From: Marinobacterium zhoushanense
GTDB taxonomy: Bacteria; Pseudomonadota; Gammaproteobacteria; Pseudomonadales; Balneatricaceae
Direction of reading: 5' to 3'
Assembly (NCBI RefSeq): GCF_014641945.1
Contig: NZ_BMIJ01000004.1
Location: 62,001 to 126,000, forward strand
DNA: 64,000 nucleotides
A program made the position numbers and the translations under genes. The notes beneath the pieces were generated by a model. It was not told where the DNA came from. It worked only from the letters and a program-made list of their open reading frames with translations, and did no database searches. Below, piece after piece: positions 19,193-27,353 of the stretch. Numbering within the stretch: position 1 is the stretch's first letter; each line of letters opens with the position of its first letter.

Positions 19193-19216
19193 GTCAGGCA
19201 AACGCTTTTGCCTGAC
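19193..19216 (-). other. Hairpin between thuB and thuE
   Basis: GTCAGGCAAA and TTTGCCTGAC form a perfect 10-bp stem around the loop CGCT. It lies between the thuB stop codon and the thuE start. On the minus strand the stem is followed by CTTAATTC, so it is a weak terminator candidate or an mRNA-processing site upstream of the binding-protein gene. Confidence 0.65.
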
Positions 19217-19224
19217 CCTTTGAA

Positions 19225-20307
19225 TCAGGCTAAAGCCGCCAGGGGCGCAGTTTTTTGCTCAACCGGCAGTGTGCGATCCTGCAGATCGGCGTCAAAACAG
19301 CGATCCAGAATCGACTGCAGGCGCGCGCCTCGCTCGAAGTCCGGCTGGTCATTGACGCCGGTTTCGATGCTCGTAATAAAGCGCTGGTAGATACTGGGTG
19401 TCGGCTCAACTTCGAGCCTTTCCCACTGCACCAGATCGACGTTATCACCGACACAGAGCGCTATTGTCTCCCAACCGCTTTCCATATCGATGTCAATTGT
19501 TAACGCCCCCTTGTCGCCGAAGATCCGCAGGCGCAAGGAGTTCTGGTGGCCGCTGGCCCAACGCGTGGTATGCACGGTGCCAAGCGCGCCATTGGCGAAT
19601 TCGACACGGATCAGCGCGCTGTCGTTGACATCCAGCGGGTACTCGCCGATGCGGTTGCCCTCGGCCTTGTCGAAGCAGCGCAGCTTGCAGTTCACACTCT
19701 GAATATCGCCCACCGGAAAACTGGCGAAATCGAGGATGTGAATACCGACATCACCGAGCACACCCTTGCTGCCGTGCTCGCTGGAGAGACGCCACAGCCA
19801 TTGAGGTTCAGTATGCCAGTCGCCCCATACCCTGCTGCTGAGCCAGCTCTGCAGATAGCTCGCCTCGACATGCATAACGCGACCTAGCCTGCCGTCGGCA
19901 ATCAGCTCCCGCGCCCGCTGCAGGGCCGCGGAATCGCGATAGCTGAGGTTGATCATATTGATGACGCCCGCCCGCTGGGCAGCCTGGGCCATTTCGATAG
20001 CATCGGCCTCATTGGTGGCCAGCGGCTTCTCGCACAGGACGTGCTTGCCGGCGGCGATCACCTTCATCACGGCGTCTTTGTGAAACTTATCCGGTGTCAC
20101 AACTGAAACGGCATCCAGATTCGCGCTGGCCAACATCTCATCAACGCCGGCATAGACCTGATCGACACCATGTTTGAGCGCAAATGCATGAGCACGCGAA
20201 AGATCGACATCACAGACCGCCACCAGCTCGCAGCCGGGGACGACCGCAAACTTGCCGGCCTGATGACCGCCCATGGCACCCGCGCCAACAATACCGAGCC
20301 TGACCAT
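19225..20307 (-). CDS. thuB: ThuB-like Gfo/Idh/MocA oxidoreductase
   Basis: A 360-residue NAD(P)-dependent dehydrogenase beginning [18 protein letters not shown], with the catalytic motif LCEKPLATN and active-site histidine in GDVGIHILDFASF. The frame can be extended to 20433 inside thuA, but the ATG at 20305-20307 shares its A with the thuA stop codon (TGATG), showing translational coupling. In rhizobia and Agrobacterium ThuB acts with ThuA in trehalose and related disaccharide use, where 3-keto derivatives have been reported. The same role is inferred here. Confidence 0.88.
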   Translation of the reverse strand: MVRLGIVGAGAMGGHQAGKFAVVPGCELVAVCDVDLSRAHAFALKHGVDQVYAGVDEMLASANLDAVSVVTPDKFHKDAVMKVIAAGKHVLCEKPLATNEADAIEMAQAAQRAGVINMINLSYRDSAALQRARELIADGRLGRVMHVEASYLQSWLSSRVWGDWHTEPQWLWRLSSEHGSKGVLGDVGIHILDFASFPVGDIQSVNCKLRCFDKAEGNRIGEYPLDVNDSALIRVEFANGALGTVHTTRWASGHQNSLRLRIFGDKGALTIDIDMESGWETIALCVGDNVDLVQWERLEVEPTPSIYQRFITSIETGVNDQPDFERGARLQSILDRCFDADLQDRTLPVEQKTAPLAALA

Positions 20308-21086
20308 CACTTGAACCCCTCTTCGCCGGGCTTGTGCAGGCTTTCGCCCTTGATCTCGACCGGATTCGGCGCCTGATCGGCCGGTACATTCGGACAGCTG
20401 TCGACCCAGCGTGAACCCTCCGGCTGCGCCCACTTCACGGCGTTTTTCAGTACGCGACGTACTTTCTCATCATAGTAGATCGGGTAGGTTTCATGACCGG
20501 GACGGAAGTAGAAGATCTTGCCGTTGCCACGGCGGTAAACCAGCCCGGAGCGAAACACCTCGCCACCCTCGAACGCGCTGATAAAGATCACCTCGTCGGG
20601 GTTGGGCACTGCAAACGGCTCGCCATACATCTCGGTGTGCGGCAACTCGATATAATCGCCGACCCCCTGCACGATCGGATGACCGGGATTGACCACCCAG
20701 AGCCGCTCGCGCTCACCCGCTTCACGCCACTTCAGCGAGCAGGTGGTGCCGAGCAGGCGCTTGAAGATCTTGGCGTAGTGGCCGGAGTGCAACACCAGCA
20801 GCCCCATCCCCTCAAGCACACGCTTCTGCACCCGGTCGACAATCTCATCGGATACATCGCCATGAGCGGCATGCCCCCACCAAAGCAGAACATCGGTGTT
20901 CTCCAGCACCTCGTCGGTGAGGCCGTGCTCCGGGTCCTGCAGCGTAACGGAGATAGCTTCAATCCCCGCATCTTCATTTAACGCCTGGGCGATGCAGTTA
21001 TGCATCCCGTCCGGATAGATCCGGGCAACGATTTCATTGGTCTGTTCGTGAACGTTCTCACCCCAGACCGTGGCTCGCACTGTCAT
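20307..21086 (-). CDS. thuA: ThuA family protein (trehalose utilisation)
   Basis: A 259-residue cytoplasmic protein of the ThuA family, which has a class I glutamine-amidotransferase-like fold. Typical segments are [33 protein letters not shown] and [13 protein letters not shown]. It is the first gene of the disaccharide operon, with an AAGGAG ribosome-binding site. Two LacI-type operators lie 68-101 bases upstream. The biochemical reaction of ThuA is still poorly defined; genetic work in rhizobia ties it to catabolism of trehalose-like disaccharides together with ThuB. Confidence 0.9.
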   Translation of the reverse strand: MTVRATVWGENVHEQTNEIVARIYPDGMHNCIAQALNEDAGIEAISVTLQDPEHGLTDEVLENTDVLLWWGHAAHGDVSDEIVDRVQKRVLEGMGLLVLHSGHYAKIFKRLLGTTCSLKWREAGERERLWVVNPGHPIVQGVGDYIELPHTEMYGEPFAVPNPDEVIFISAFEGGEVFRSGLVYRRGNGKIFYFRPGHETYPIYYDEKVRRVLKNAVKWAQPEGSRWVDSCPNVPADQAPNPVEIKGESLHKPGEEGFK

Positions 21087-21153
21087 GGCTCGCTCCTTAT
21101 CAGTGATCTGTTTTTGTTGTTAGGCAACCACCTGCTGCCGCTCTTCCATTTAA

Positions 21154-21167
21154 AGTAAACGTTTACT
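21154..21167. promoter_or_regulatory. LacI-family operator 1 before thuA
   Basis: AGTAAACGTTTACT is a perfect 14-base palindrome with the CG centre typical of LacI-family operators. Its centre is exactly 21 bases (two helical turns) from the next one. The probable ligand-responsive repressor is encoded at 22635-23690. Confidence 0.8.
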
Positions 21168-21175
21168 CAAAAATA

Positions 21176-21187
21176 GTAAACGTTTAC
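21176..21187. promoter_or_regulatory. LacI-family operator 2 before thuA
   Basis: GTAAACGTTTAC, a perfect 12-base palindrome identical to the core of operator 1. With operator 1 it forms a double operator on one helix face upstream of thuA. Confidence 0.8.
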
Positions 21188-21342
21188 GTGATGAAAATAA
21201 TGAAAGAAAAATACGTTTTTTTACAATTTTATTCTTTATGCCGGGTTGTGATTTGCAACCGTGAATAGCTGCAGATACGGCTCGGTCGGATCCCGGATCA
21301 GGACGAAGAGCTGCTCACTCCCACCTGATCGCCGCAGAAGGA

Positions 21343-22320
21343 TTAGAACGCGTAGTTAAAACGCAGCCGCAATGCATTGGTGGTGTCATCTGTTACGCCA
21401 TCGCCGTCTGCCTTAGAGGTAGAGCCTGCGAAGGTAACCGATGCATTTTCGATATCGAACAGCGGTAAGGTATAGGCCATATAGGCCGTCGTAACATCGG
21501 CATCGACGCCGTTGACGCTATCTTCGGAGTAGATCAGACCGGTACCAAAGTTACCGTAGATCATATTGGCGCCGTAACTTGTTGTCTTTTGGTCACTACC
21601 GGAGCTACTGTCATCCAGGCGCGCGACCGACAGGTTTACATCCGCTCCAGCCAGCTTGAAACTTGTTGTCAGACCATATCCTTGTTTATCTACGTCACCT
21701 CCGGCGGTCAGATCGTAACTCACGCGTTCATAGCCCGCGGTCACGCTGAAATCACCGCTGTACCAGGTGACAGCCGGACGTACGCCAGCAAAGGCTTTCG
21801 TATTATCCCCATCGACCTCAGGATCGCCAAAAACGGTTCCCAGTTCGAACCTGATGTTATCGCTGGCATTCAGGTGCAGTGCGAACTGCCCCCCTCCGTC
21901 GCCGACACGGCCACGCGCCAGATTGGCTTCATATACGTTGACGCCGCCGGCATGGACAACCAGAGTATCTTTGCCTTTCGGGAACAGGTTGACCGCCTCA
22001 AAACGCCCCGCCTGCAGATCCCACCGTGCGGAGCCGAATTGGATAAACGCATCGTCTACTGCAGTCTCGCCATCGGTTTTAAGCAGCACGGTACCCTTGC
22101 CCTGCACGAAGTAATCGCCCTTTTCACGGCGGGCGAAAGCATTCACTTCAACACGCCCATCCTGGTCATATGTCGTGCTACCGGTGGCAGTGTCGGTCAT
22201 ATCGGTATTCAACTCGATATTAGCGTCGAGACTTATTTCAGCCATCGCTTGTGCGGACAGAGCGGTCAGCAAAGCCAACCCAAGCGCATGTTTTACGTAG
22301 TAACTCTTATTTTTATTCAT
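21343..22320 (-). CDS. Outer-membrane porin (small sugar porin), copy 1
   Basis: A 325-residue outer-membrane beta-barrel protein. The signal peptide MNKNKSYYVKHALGLALLTA ends near AMA-E, and the C-terminus RLRFNYAF ends in phenylalanine as required for barrel assembly. Repeated amphipathic strands with acidic turns (such as DLTAGGDVDKQGYGLT) fit a porin. The frame runs to 22467, but the ATG at 22320 follows GGAGCAGGA and opens the signal peptide. A paralogue with nearly the same layout is at 29738-30718. LacI-type operators upstream match those before thuA, so it probably admits the same disaccharide. Confidence 0.88.
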   Translation of the reverse strand: MNKNKSYYVKHALGLALLTALSAQAMAEISLDANIELNTDMTDTATGSTTYDQDGRVEVNAFARREKGDYFVQGKGTVLLKTDGETAVDDAFIQFGSARWDLQAGRFEAVNLFPKGKDTLVVHAGGVNVYEANLARGRVGDGGGQFALHLNASDNIRFELGTVFGDPEVDGDNTKAFAGVRPAVTWYSGDFSVTAGYERVSYDLTAGGDVDKQGYGLTTSFKLAGADVNLSVARLDDSSSGSDQKTTSYGANMIYGNFGTGLIYSEDSVNGVDADVTTAYMAYTLPLFDIENASVTFAGSTSKADGDGVTDDTTNALRLRFNYAF

Positions 22321-22474
22321 GATTATCCTGCTCCATTTACTACCTCTGGAAACGCGCGACAGGGCGGGCAACAGATCGCCCGAACAGCCCGGCTGCAAAG
22401 AGCAACCGATACGGCACCAGTGACTCGTCGTTTTTGCTATCCGGTAGTCACCCGCGACAGAGCGCAATTGAAAC

Positions 22475-22486
22475 GTAAACGTTTAC
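22475..22486. promoter_or_regulatory. LacI-family operator 3 before porin 1
   Basis: GTAAACGTTTAC, identical in core to the two sites before thuA and located 155-166 bases upstream of the porin start. Confidence 0.8.
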
Positions 22487-22495
22487 TACTAAAAT

Positions 22496-22507
22496 GTAAA
22501 CGTTTAC
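22496..22507. promoter_or_regulatory. LacI-family operator 4 before porin 1
   Basis: GTAAACGTTTAC again, centre 21 bases from operator 3, reproducing the spacing of the thuA pair exactly. Confidence 0.8.
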
Positions 22508-22563
22508 GTTAGATGGAAAACAGGGATTACGAGCGTTTTTTATACTTTTTCGTTATTGAATCA

Positions 22564-22590
22564 GTGGCGGAGGTTATACCTCCCCGCCAC
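22564..22590 (-). terminator. Hairpin after the LacI regulator gene
   Basis: GTGGCGGAGGT pairs with ACCTCC-CC-GCCAC around TAT, an 11-bp stem with a two-base bulge, downstream of the repressor stop codon. No U tract follows, so termination would be weak or Rho-assisted. Confidence 0.45.
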
Positions 22591-22634
22591 AGTCGTTGCT
22601 GGTGCCGGAGGATAAAGGAGGGCAATGCGAGGAA

Positions 22635-23690
22635 TCAGGCGCTCTCGCGCCGGATCAGAGTGACGGGAAGAATGACACGATGCGGCGCCGCACCGTTTAT
22701 CGCTTCATTGAGCAATTTAACCGCTTCAGCTGCCAGCTGCGGGATATCCTGGCGCACCGTCGTCAAATCCTTGGCCAGCAGCGGCAAATCATCAAACCCT
22801 GTCACCGAGACCTGATCGGGCACTTTAATGCCCTCGTCTTCTAACGCGGTGATACAGCCGATCGCCTGCTCATCGGATTCGCAGGCGATCGCGTCGAAAT
22901 CCAGTGGCTGGCTCTTCAGACTGGAGCGTAGATGGCGGTATGCGGTCAGAGTTGAGTTGTATGCAAAGGGGATATTGATGATCCGCGCAGGCTTCATACC
23001 TGCCTCATCCAGCGCCTTGTGATAGCCGAGAATACGATGTTCGGGCACGGGCAGCGGAAGTGTAGGGAAATCCAGCTTCCGCCCGATTTCCTCGCCTATG
23101 AAGGCGATGCGGGTACACCCTTTGTCGATCAGGTAACGCGTAGCCTGATAGAGACCATCCACACCATCGGTGGAGATGGAGAAGTTAGTGTCCCACTGGT
23201 CGATGCGAATATAGGGTATCCCCTGGCGTGCCAGCATTTCGGGACGATACTCATCTACCTCTTCACCAAGCAGGATCGCCGAGCCGGCCTGCCGATGTAT
23301 CTTTTCGCTGTCGGAATAGCTGAAGAAAACCGGGGTCTTGCCCTGCTTGCCCAACTCCACAACCAGGCTCATATAGAGCAGGGTAAAATAGGGCCGCAGT
23401 TCGAAACCGTGTTCACGCATCGAGATGGCGACCACGGCATTTTTACCGCCGATCAGCTGTCGTGCCGCGGTGCTCGGCCGGTAATTGATCTCCTCACTGA
23501 TCTTGAGGATGTGCTGGCGCAGCTTCTCACTGATACCCGGTTTACCGTTCAGCGCCCGGCTGACCGAGGCGATGGAGACACCGGCTGCCTCCGCAATCTC
23601 GTGGATAGTGGCGCTCTTGCCAAGGCCAGTTGTCGATTGCAACGAGGTGTGTTTCGCCCGTGGTTGATGGGAAGAAGCCATGTCACTCAA
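22635..23690 (-). CDS. LacI-family transcriptional repressor of the disaccharide genes
   Basis: A 351-residue regulator. The DNA-binding helix-turn-helix is TIHEIAEAAGVSIASVSRAL at residues ~29-48, with the hinge helix NYRPSTAARQL, followed by a periplasmic-binding-protein-like sugar domain. It lies directly upstream of porin 1, and four copies of a LacI-type palindrome stand before porin 1 and thuA, so it very likely controls both in response to an imported sugar. No copy of the palindrome was seen before its own start. An ATG at 23681 is an alternative start. Function resembles ThuR, but the name is not assigned. Confidence 0.88.
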   Translation of the reverse strand: MSDMASSHQPRAKHTSLQSTTGLGKSATIHEIAEAAGVSIASVSRALNGKPGISEKLRQHILKISEEINYRPSTAARQLIGGKNAVVAISMREHGFELRPYFTLLYMSLVVELGKQGKTPVFFSYSDSEKIHRQAGSAILLGEEVDEYRPEMLARQGIPYIRIDQWDTNFSISTDGVDGLYQATRYLIDKGCTRIAFIGEEIGRKLDFPTLPLPVPEHRILGYHKALDEAGMKPARIINIPFAYNSTLTAYRHLRSSLKSQPLDFDAIACESDEQAIGCITALEDEGIKVPDQVSVTGFDDLPLLAKDLTTVRQDIPQLAAEAVKLLNEAINGAAPHRVILPVTLIRRESA

Positions 23691-23789
23691 TCCTTAACGC
23701 TTGAATCAGTCCTATACCGATCCGGTTATCATACCCGCTGACACACACGCGGGACAGGAGGCTTCCGACCGCATCCGGCCTCCCCCACA

Positions 23790-24713
23790 TTACCACCGGC
23801 CAAACTCACCCACGTTTTCCGCCGTGATCAGCTCCGGCGGTATCAACCAGAGTTGTTGCTCCAGCGTTTCACCTCGGACCAGCCTCAAGCCCAGCTCAAT
23901 CGCTTGTTTCGCTATCCGGCTGGGGAACTGCGCGGCGGTTGCCCGCAGCAAGGTGCCGGGCTGGGGGAGGCGCTGTAGCGCGCGAGGCGCGCCATCGACA
24001 CTGGCGATGATGAAATCGTGTCGCTTTGCCTCGTTGGCCGCCTGTTCGGCCCCAAGTGCCGTGGGGTCATTAATGGTGAACACCGCGTCTATTTGGGGGA
24101 AGGCGGTCAATAGATGGGTCATCTTTTCGAATCCACCCTCGAAACTGCCACCACCGTTTTGATTCATCGACATCAGCTCGATCTCCGCCTCATCCGCCAG
24201 CCGATCACGGCACCCCTCGACTCGTTCAAGTACCGAAGAGACCGGGGGACCATTAATGATCACCACCCTGCCCCTGCCGTTCAGCTGCCGCACCAGATAG
24301 TCGCAGGCGAGGCGCCCGGCAGCCTCGTTATCGGTAGTAACCGTGGCATCGGCACCGGCGGCCTGCACATCGACAGCGATAACATAGATGCCCGCCTCAT
24401 GCGCCTTAGCAATGGCGTCGTTCAAGCCATCGTAGCTAGCTGCCGAGAGCAGGATCAGATCCACACCGGCGGCGATAAAACGGTCGATCTGCGCAGCCTG
24501 GCGCTCCAGGTCATAGGCACTCGACATTACTTGCACCCGGACCTCATCTCCGGCTTGCAACCGTGCCTGCTGCTCAGCGGCACGGGCGATACGCTGGAAA
24601 TAGGGGTTACCCAGATCCGATACACTGACGCCGATCGACAACGGCCCAGCCATGACCGGTAGAGCCAATACCAGCAGTGAGCAGAGCGAGAGCAGGGCTA
24701 CACGCGCATTCAT
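23790..24713 (-). CDS. RbsB-type periplasmic sugar-binding protein linked to a two-component system
   Basis: A 307-residue secreted protein: signal peptide MNARVALLSLCSLLVLALPV with cleavage near VMA-G, then a ribose/LacI-type binding fold (SIGVSVSDLGNPYFQRIARA, LILLSAASYDGLNDAIAKA, INDPTALGAEQAANEA). No permease or ATPase gene of this class is nearby. Its start codon overlaps the stop codon of the hybrid kinase gene. It therefore probably acts as a ligand-binding subunit that presents a sugar, or another small molecule, to the periplasmic domain of the kinase. Ligand unknown. Confidence 0.85.
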   Translation of the reverse strand: MNARVALLSLCSLLVLALPVMAGPLSIGVSVSDLGNPYFQRIARAAEQQARLQAGDEVRVQVMSSAYDLERQAAQIDRFIAAGVDLILLSAASYDGLNDAIAKAHEAGIYVIAVDVQAAGADATVTTDNEAAGRLACDYLVRQLNGRGRVVIINGPPVSSVLERVEGCRDRLADEAEIELMSMNQNGGGSFEGGFEKMTHLLTAFPQIDAVFTINDPTALGAEQAANEAKRHDFIIASVDGAPRALQRLPQPGTLLRATAAQFPSRIAKQAIELGLRLVRGETLEQQLWLIPPELITAENVGEFGRW

Positions 24714-27343
24714 TAAGATTCCTTGTTTTCAGTGTTATCCAACGCATCGGAAACCGCTCTGGCCAAGGCCTCACGATGGTAGGGCTTGGCCAGCACATAC
24801 TGCCCGACCGGTAGTCCGTAACGGCTGCTGAGCTGATCGGCCGGCAGGCCCGAGGTCAGCAAAACCGGCAGCCCCGGCAGCATCTCGGCCACATCTCGAG
24901 CCAGATGCAGGCCATTCTCTGCCGTGCCCAGATTGATATCGGTAAACACCAGGGCGAAGTCGGCACGTTCAGACAAGGCGGTATAAGCAGCCTCGATACT
25001 CGCCACCGACTCGACCCGATAGCCCAACGAATCCAGCATATCCTCCGCCATTTCACGCACCGGTTGGTCATCCTCGACCAGCAGCACCCACTGCCCCCGG
25101 CCGCTCGGCAGTGCGCCCTGCTTATCTTCATCAACCTCGTGCTGCCTCAAGTCGGCCACCCGCGGCAGTAAAATATCGATCCGGGTACCCTCACCCAGTT
25201 GGCTATGGATCCGGATATCGCCCAGGGACTGTTTGACGAAGCCATACACCATACTCAGGCCAAGACCGCTGCCCTCGCCCACCTCCTTGGTGGTGAAGAA
25301 GGGCTCGAACACTCGTGCCAGGTGAGTTTCGCTGATCCCGGCACCGGTATCCTGCACCCGCACCAACACCGCCTCATCGCCCGACTCCAGGCCGGCATCT
25401 GCGACATGACCGGTTTCGAAACTCAGTTTTCCGCCCCCGGGCATCGCCGCGGCACTGTTGATGGCAAGATTGAGCAGCGCGTTCTCCAGCTGCCCCGGAT
25501 CTACATTGACCAGCCAGGGCGCCGCGTGTAACTCCAGGCCTATCTCGATCGCAGGCCCGACACTGTACTCGATCAGGTCGAGCATTTCGCCGATCAAGCG
25601 GTCGATGTCGATGGTTTCCGGCTGCAGACGCTGTTTGCGGGCAAACGCCAGCAGGCGCTGGGTCAGCCCACCGCCCCGCTCGGCGGCCGCCAGCGCCCGC
25701 CGCGCATTGTTCGCCGCCTTGCTGTCCGGCTCCAGCCGGGTTTCGAGCAGCTGCAGGTTGCCGATGATCGCCGCCAGCAGGTTATTGAAGTCGTGCGCCA
25801 CACCGCCGGTCAGCTGGCCCAGCACCTCCATCTTCTGCGACTGCCGCAACTGCTCTTCGATCGCCTTGCGCTCGGTCAAATCGCTGTACAGGGTCACGAA
25901 GCCACCGCCGGGCAGTGGCGAGCTGCGGAACTCCACCACCCGGCCATCGGCGAAATGGCGCTCAAACCGCTGCACCCGATGACGGCGCAGGCTGTTGATC
26001 TCGTCGCGATCCAGCGCTACACCGTTGAGCGCCCAGCTGTCACGCGCCTCTTTCGGCAATAACTGCTGCACCTGCTCCAAGGTTCTGCCCGGTTTGAGCT
26101 GGCCCGGAGGCAAGTTCAATATCTCAACATAGCGTGGATTCCAGGCCAACAGGCGACCCTCGCCATCGAATACGCTCAGACCGTCGTTGATATTGGTGAA
26201 CACGGTTTCCAGCAGCCGGCTCTGCTCCCGTAACGACTGACTGATACGGGTGATCTCCATCGCATTCTCCCGGAACACTTGGAAGGCACGGGCCAGGTCG
26301 CCGATCTCGTCGATCCGCTCCACTGCCGGCGTCTGCTGGTCGGTGTCGCCGGCGGCCAGCCGCGTCATCAGCCGGGTCACGGCGCCCAGGTCTCGGGCCA
26401 GCCGTCGCACCACCCAGATACCACCCAGGGCAACCGCAATCCCCAGCAGGGTTATGATCAGGATACCGCTTTTGCCGGAGGCCACGGCGATGCCGACACG
26501 CTGGCTTTGCTGTTCTATCCGACTTTCGACATGGTCGACGAAGCGCCCTACCTCGGTGCTCAGTTGCTCGCTGATGGCCCGCGTCGAGGCCAGCAGATAC
26601 GCACTACGCTGCTCGAGCTCCAGTTGATTCAAACGCATCTCGAACAGGTTTCCCTCACCGGATCCAATCCTTTCCAGCTGTTCGACACCCGCCATCTCGG
26701 GGGCTGAAGTTTTCAGTGCAGTCAGCGCGCTGACATAACGCTGCTGCAGCAGATCAAGTTCCGCCGGGTTGTTGACCTGCGCCGCCAGCATCAAGCGCTC
26801 CGCCTGCTGCACAACCGCAGCCAGGTTGGGATCGGAACCGTACCGTGCGGCGAGGGTGCCGAGCTGGTATTCCGCTTGCCGCAGATCCTCGCGCAAGAAC
26901 AACCGCTCCCGGGTCAGGTCGACCAGGTCGTTCACCGTGCGCTCCAGTTGCAGGAGCAGGGTCTGCAGTCGGGGCGCGGCCGCATCCAGTTGCGGAATCG
27001 CCCGCGCCAGCGCCAAGACCTTTGCAATGCGATCACGCAGGTTCTGGCTCTCACCCTGCAGCAGAAAAGGGCTACTGGCATTGGCCACATAAGGGGCAAC
27101 GGCGGCCAGGTTGGCCGTACGCTCCGCCAGTTCAAGAGAGCGCGATATATCGGGCAGCGCCTGCTCCTCGAACTGGCTCAGTGCTGTGCCGGTATTGCTG
27201 AGCCCGCCCCAGCCGACCAGCGCGATCGCCAGCGTAGCACCGAGCAGGATACTGAAGGCGATCAGCAAGCGGGTGCGTACCCTGAGCCCGCGCCATAACC
27301 GGCCGGCTCCGCTTCGCCTTGCAGTGGGTGCGCCGCTGTTCAA
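24713..27343 (-). CDS. Hybrid sensor histidine kinase with PAS and receiver domains
   Basis: An 876-residue inner-membrane kinase. Membrane segments at ~26-44 and ~293-312 enclose a ~250-residue, mostly helical periplasmic sensor resembling TorS. Then HAMP (~313-365), a PAS domain (~380-485), HisKA with phospho-acceptor His517 in GGVAHDFNN, an ATPase domain (~610-728; DTGAGI, GSGLGLSMVYG), and a receiver domain (~752-868) with Asp802 in VFTDINLG and Lys853. No HPt domain is present. It lies 10 bases after the OmpR-type regulator gene and overlaps the binding-protein gene, forming a three-gene signalling operon. Confidence 0.9.
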   Translation of the reverse strand: MNSGAPTARRSGAGRLWRGLRVRTRLLIAFSILLGATLAIALVGWGGLSNTGTALSQFEEQALPDISRSLELAERTANLAAVAPYVANASSPFLLQGESQNLRDRIAKVLALARAIPQLDAAAPRLQTLLLQLERTVNDLVDLTRERLFLREDLRQAEYQLGTLAARYGSDPNLAAVVQQAERLMLAAQVNNPAELDLLQQRYVSALTALKTSAPEMAGVEQLERIGSGEGNLFEMRLNQLELEQRSAYLLASTRAISEQLSTEVGRFVDHVESRIEQQSQRVGIAVASGKSGILIITLLGIAVALGGIWVVRRLARDLGAVTRLMTRLAAGDTDQQTPAVERIDEIGDLARAFQVFRENAMEITRISQSLREQSRLLETVFTNINDGLSVFDGEGRLLAWNPRYVEILNLPPGQLKPGRTLEQVQQLLPKEARDSWALNGVALDRDEINSLRRHRVQRFERHFADGRVVEFRSSPLPGGGFVTLYSDLTERKAIEEQLRQSQKMEVLGQLTGGVAHDFNNLLAAIIGNLQLLETRLEPDSKAANNARRALAAAERGGGLTQRLLAFARKQRLQPETIDIDRLIGEMLDLIEYSVGPAIEIGLELHAAPWLVNVDPGQLENALLNLAINSAAAMPGGGKLSFETGHVADAGLESGDEAVLVRVQDTGAGISETHLARVFEPFFTTKEVGEGSGLGLSMVYGFVKQSLGDIRIHSQLGEGTRIDILLPRVADLRQHEVDEDKQGALPSGRGQWVLLVEDDQPVREMAEDMLDSLGYRVESVASIEAAYTALSERADFALVFTDINLGTAENGLHLARDVAEMLPGLPVLLTSGLPADQLSSRYGLPVGQYVLAKPYHREALARAVSDALDNTENKES

Positions 27344-27353
27344 CCGCCGGCCC

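Larger units (their letters stand above)
21087..21342. other. Promoter region of the thu operon and downstream region of porin 1
   Basis: 256 bases holding the two LacI-type operators, an AT-rich segment at about 21195-21240 that should contain the thuA promoter, and a small inverted repeat GGTTG-TGATTTG-CAACC at 21244-21260 behind the porin gene. The latter lacks a clear U tract. Confidence 0.6.
22321..22634. other. Regulatory region between the LacI regulator gene and porin 1
   Basis: 314 bases. It contains the LacI-type double operator (22475-22507), the porin 1 promoter and leader, and a hairpin (22564-22590) just behind the repressor gene. No additional gene is supported. Confidence 0.7.
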
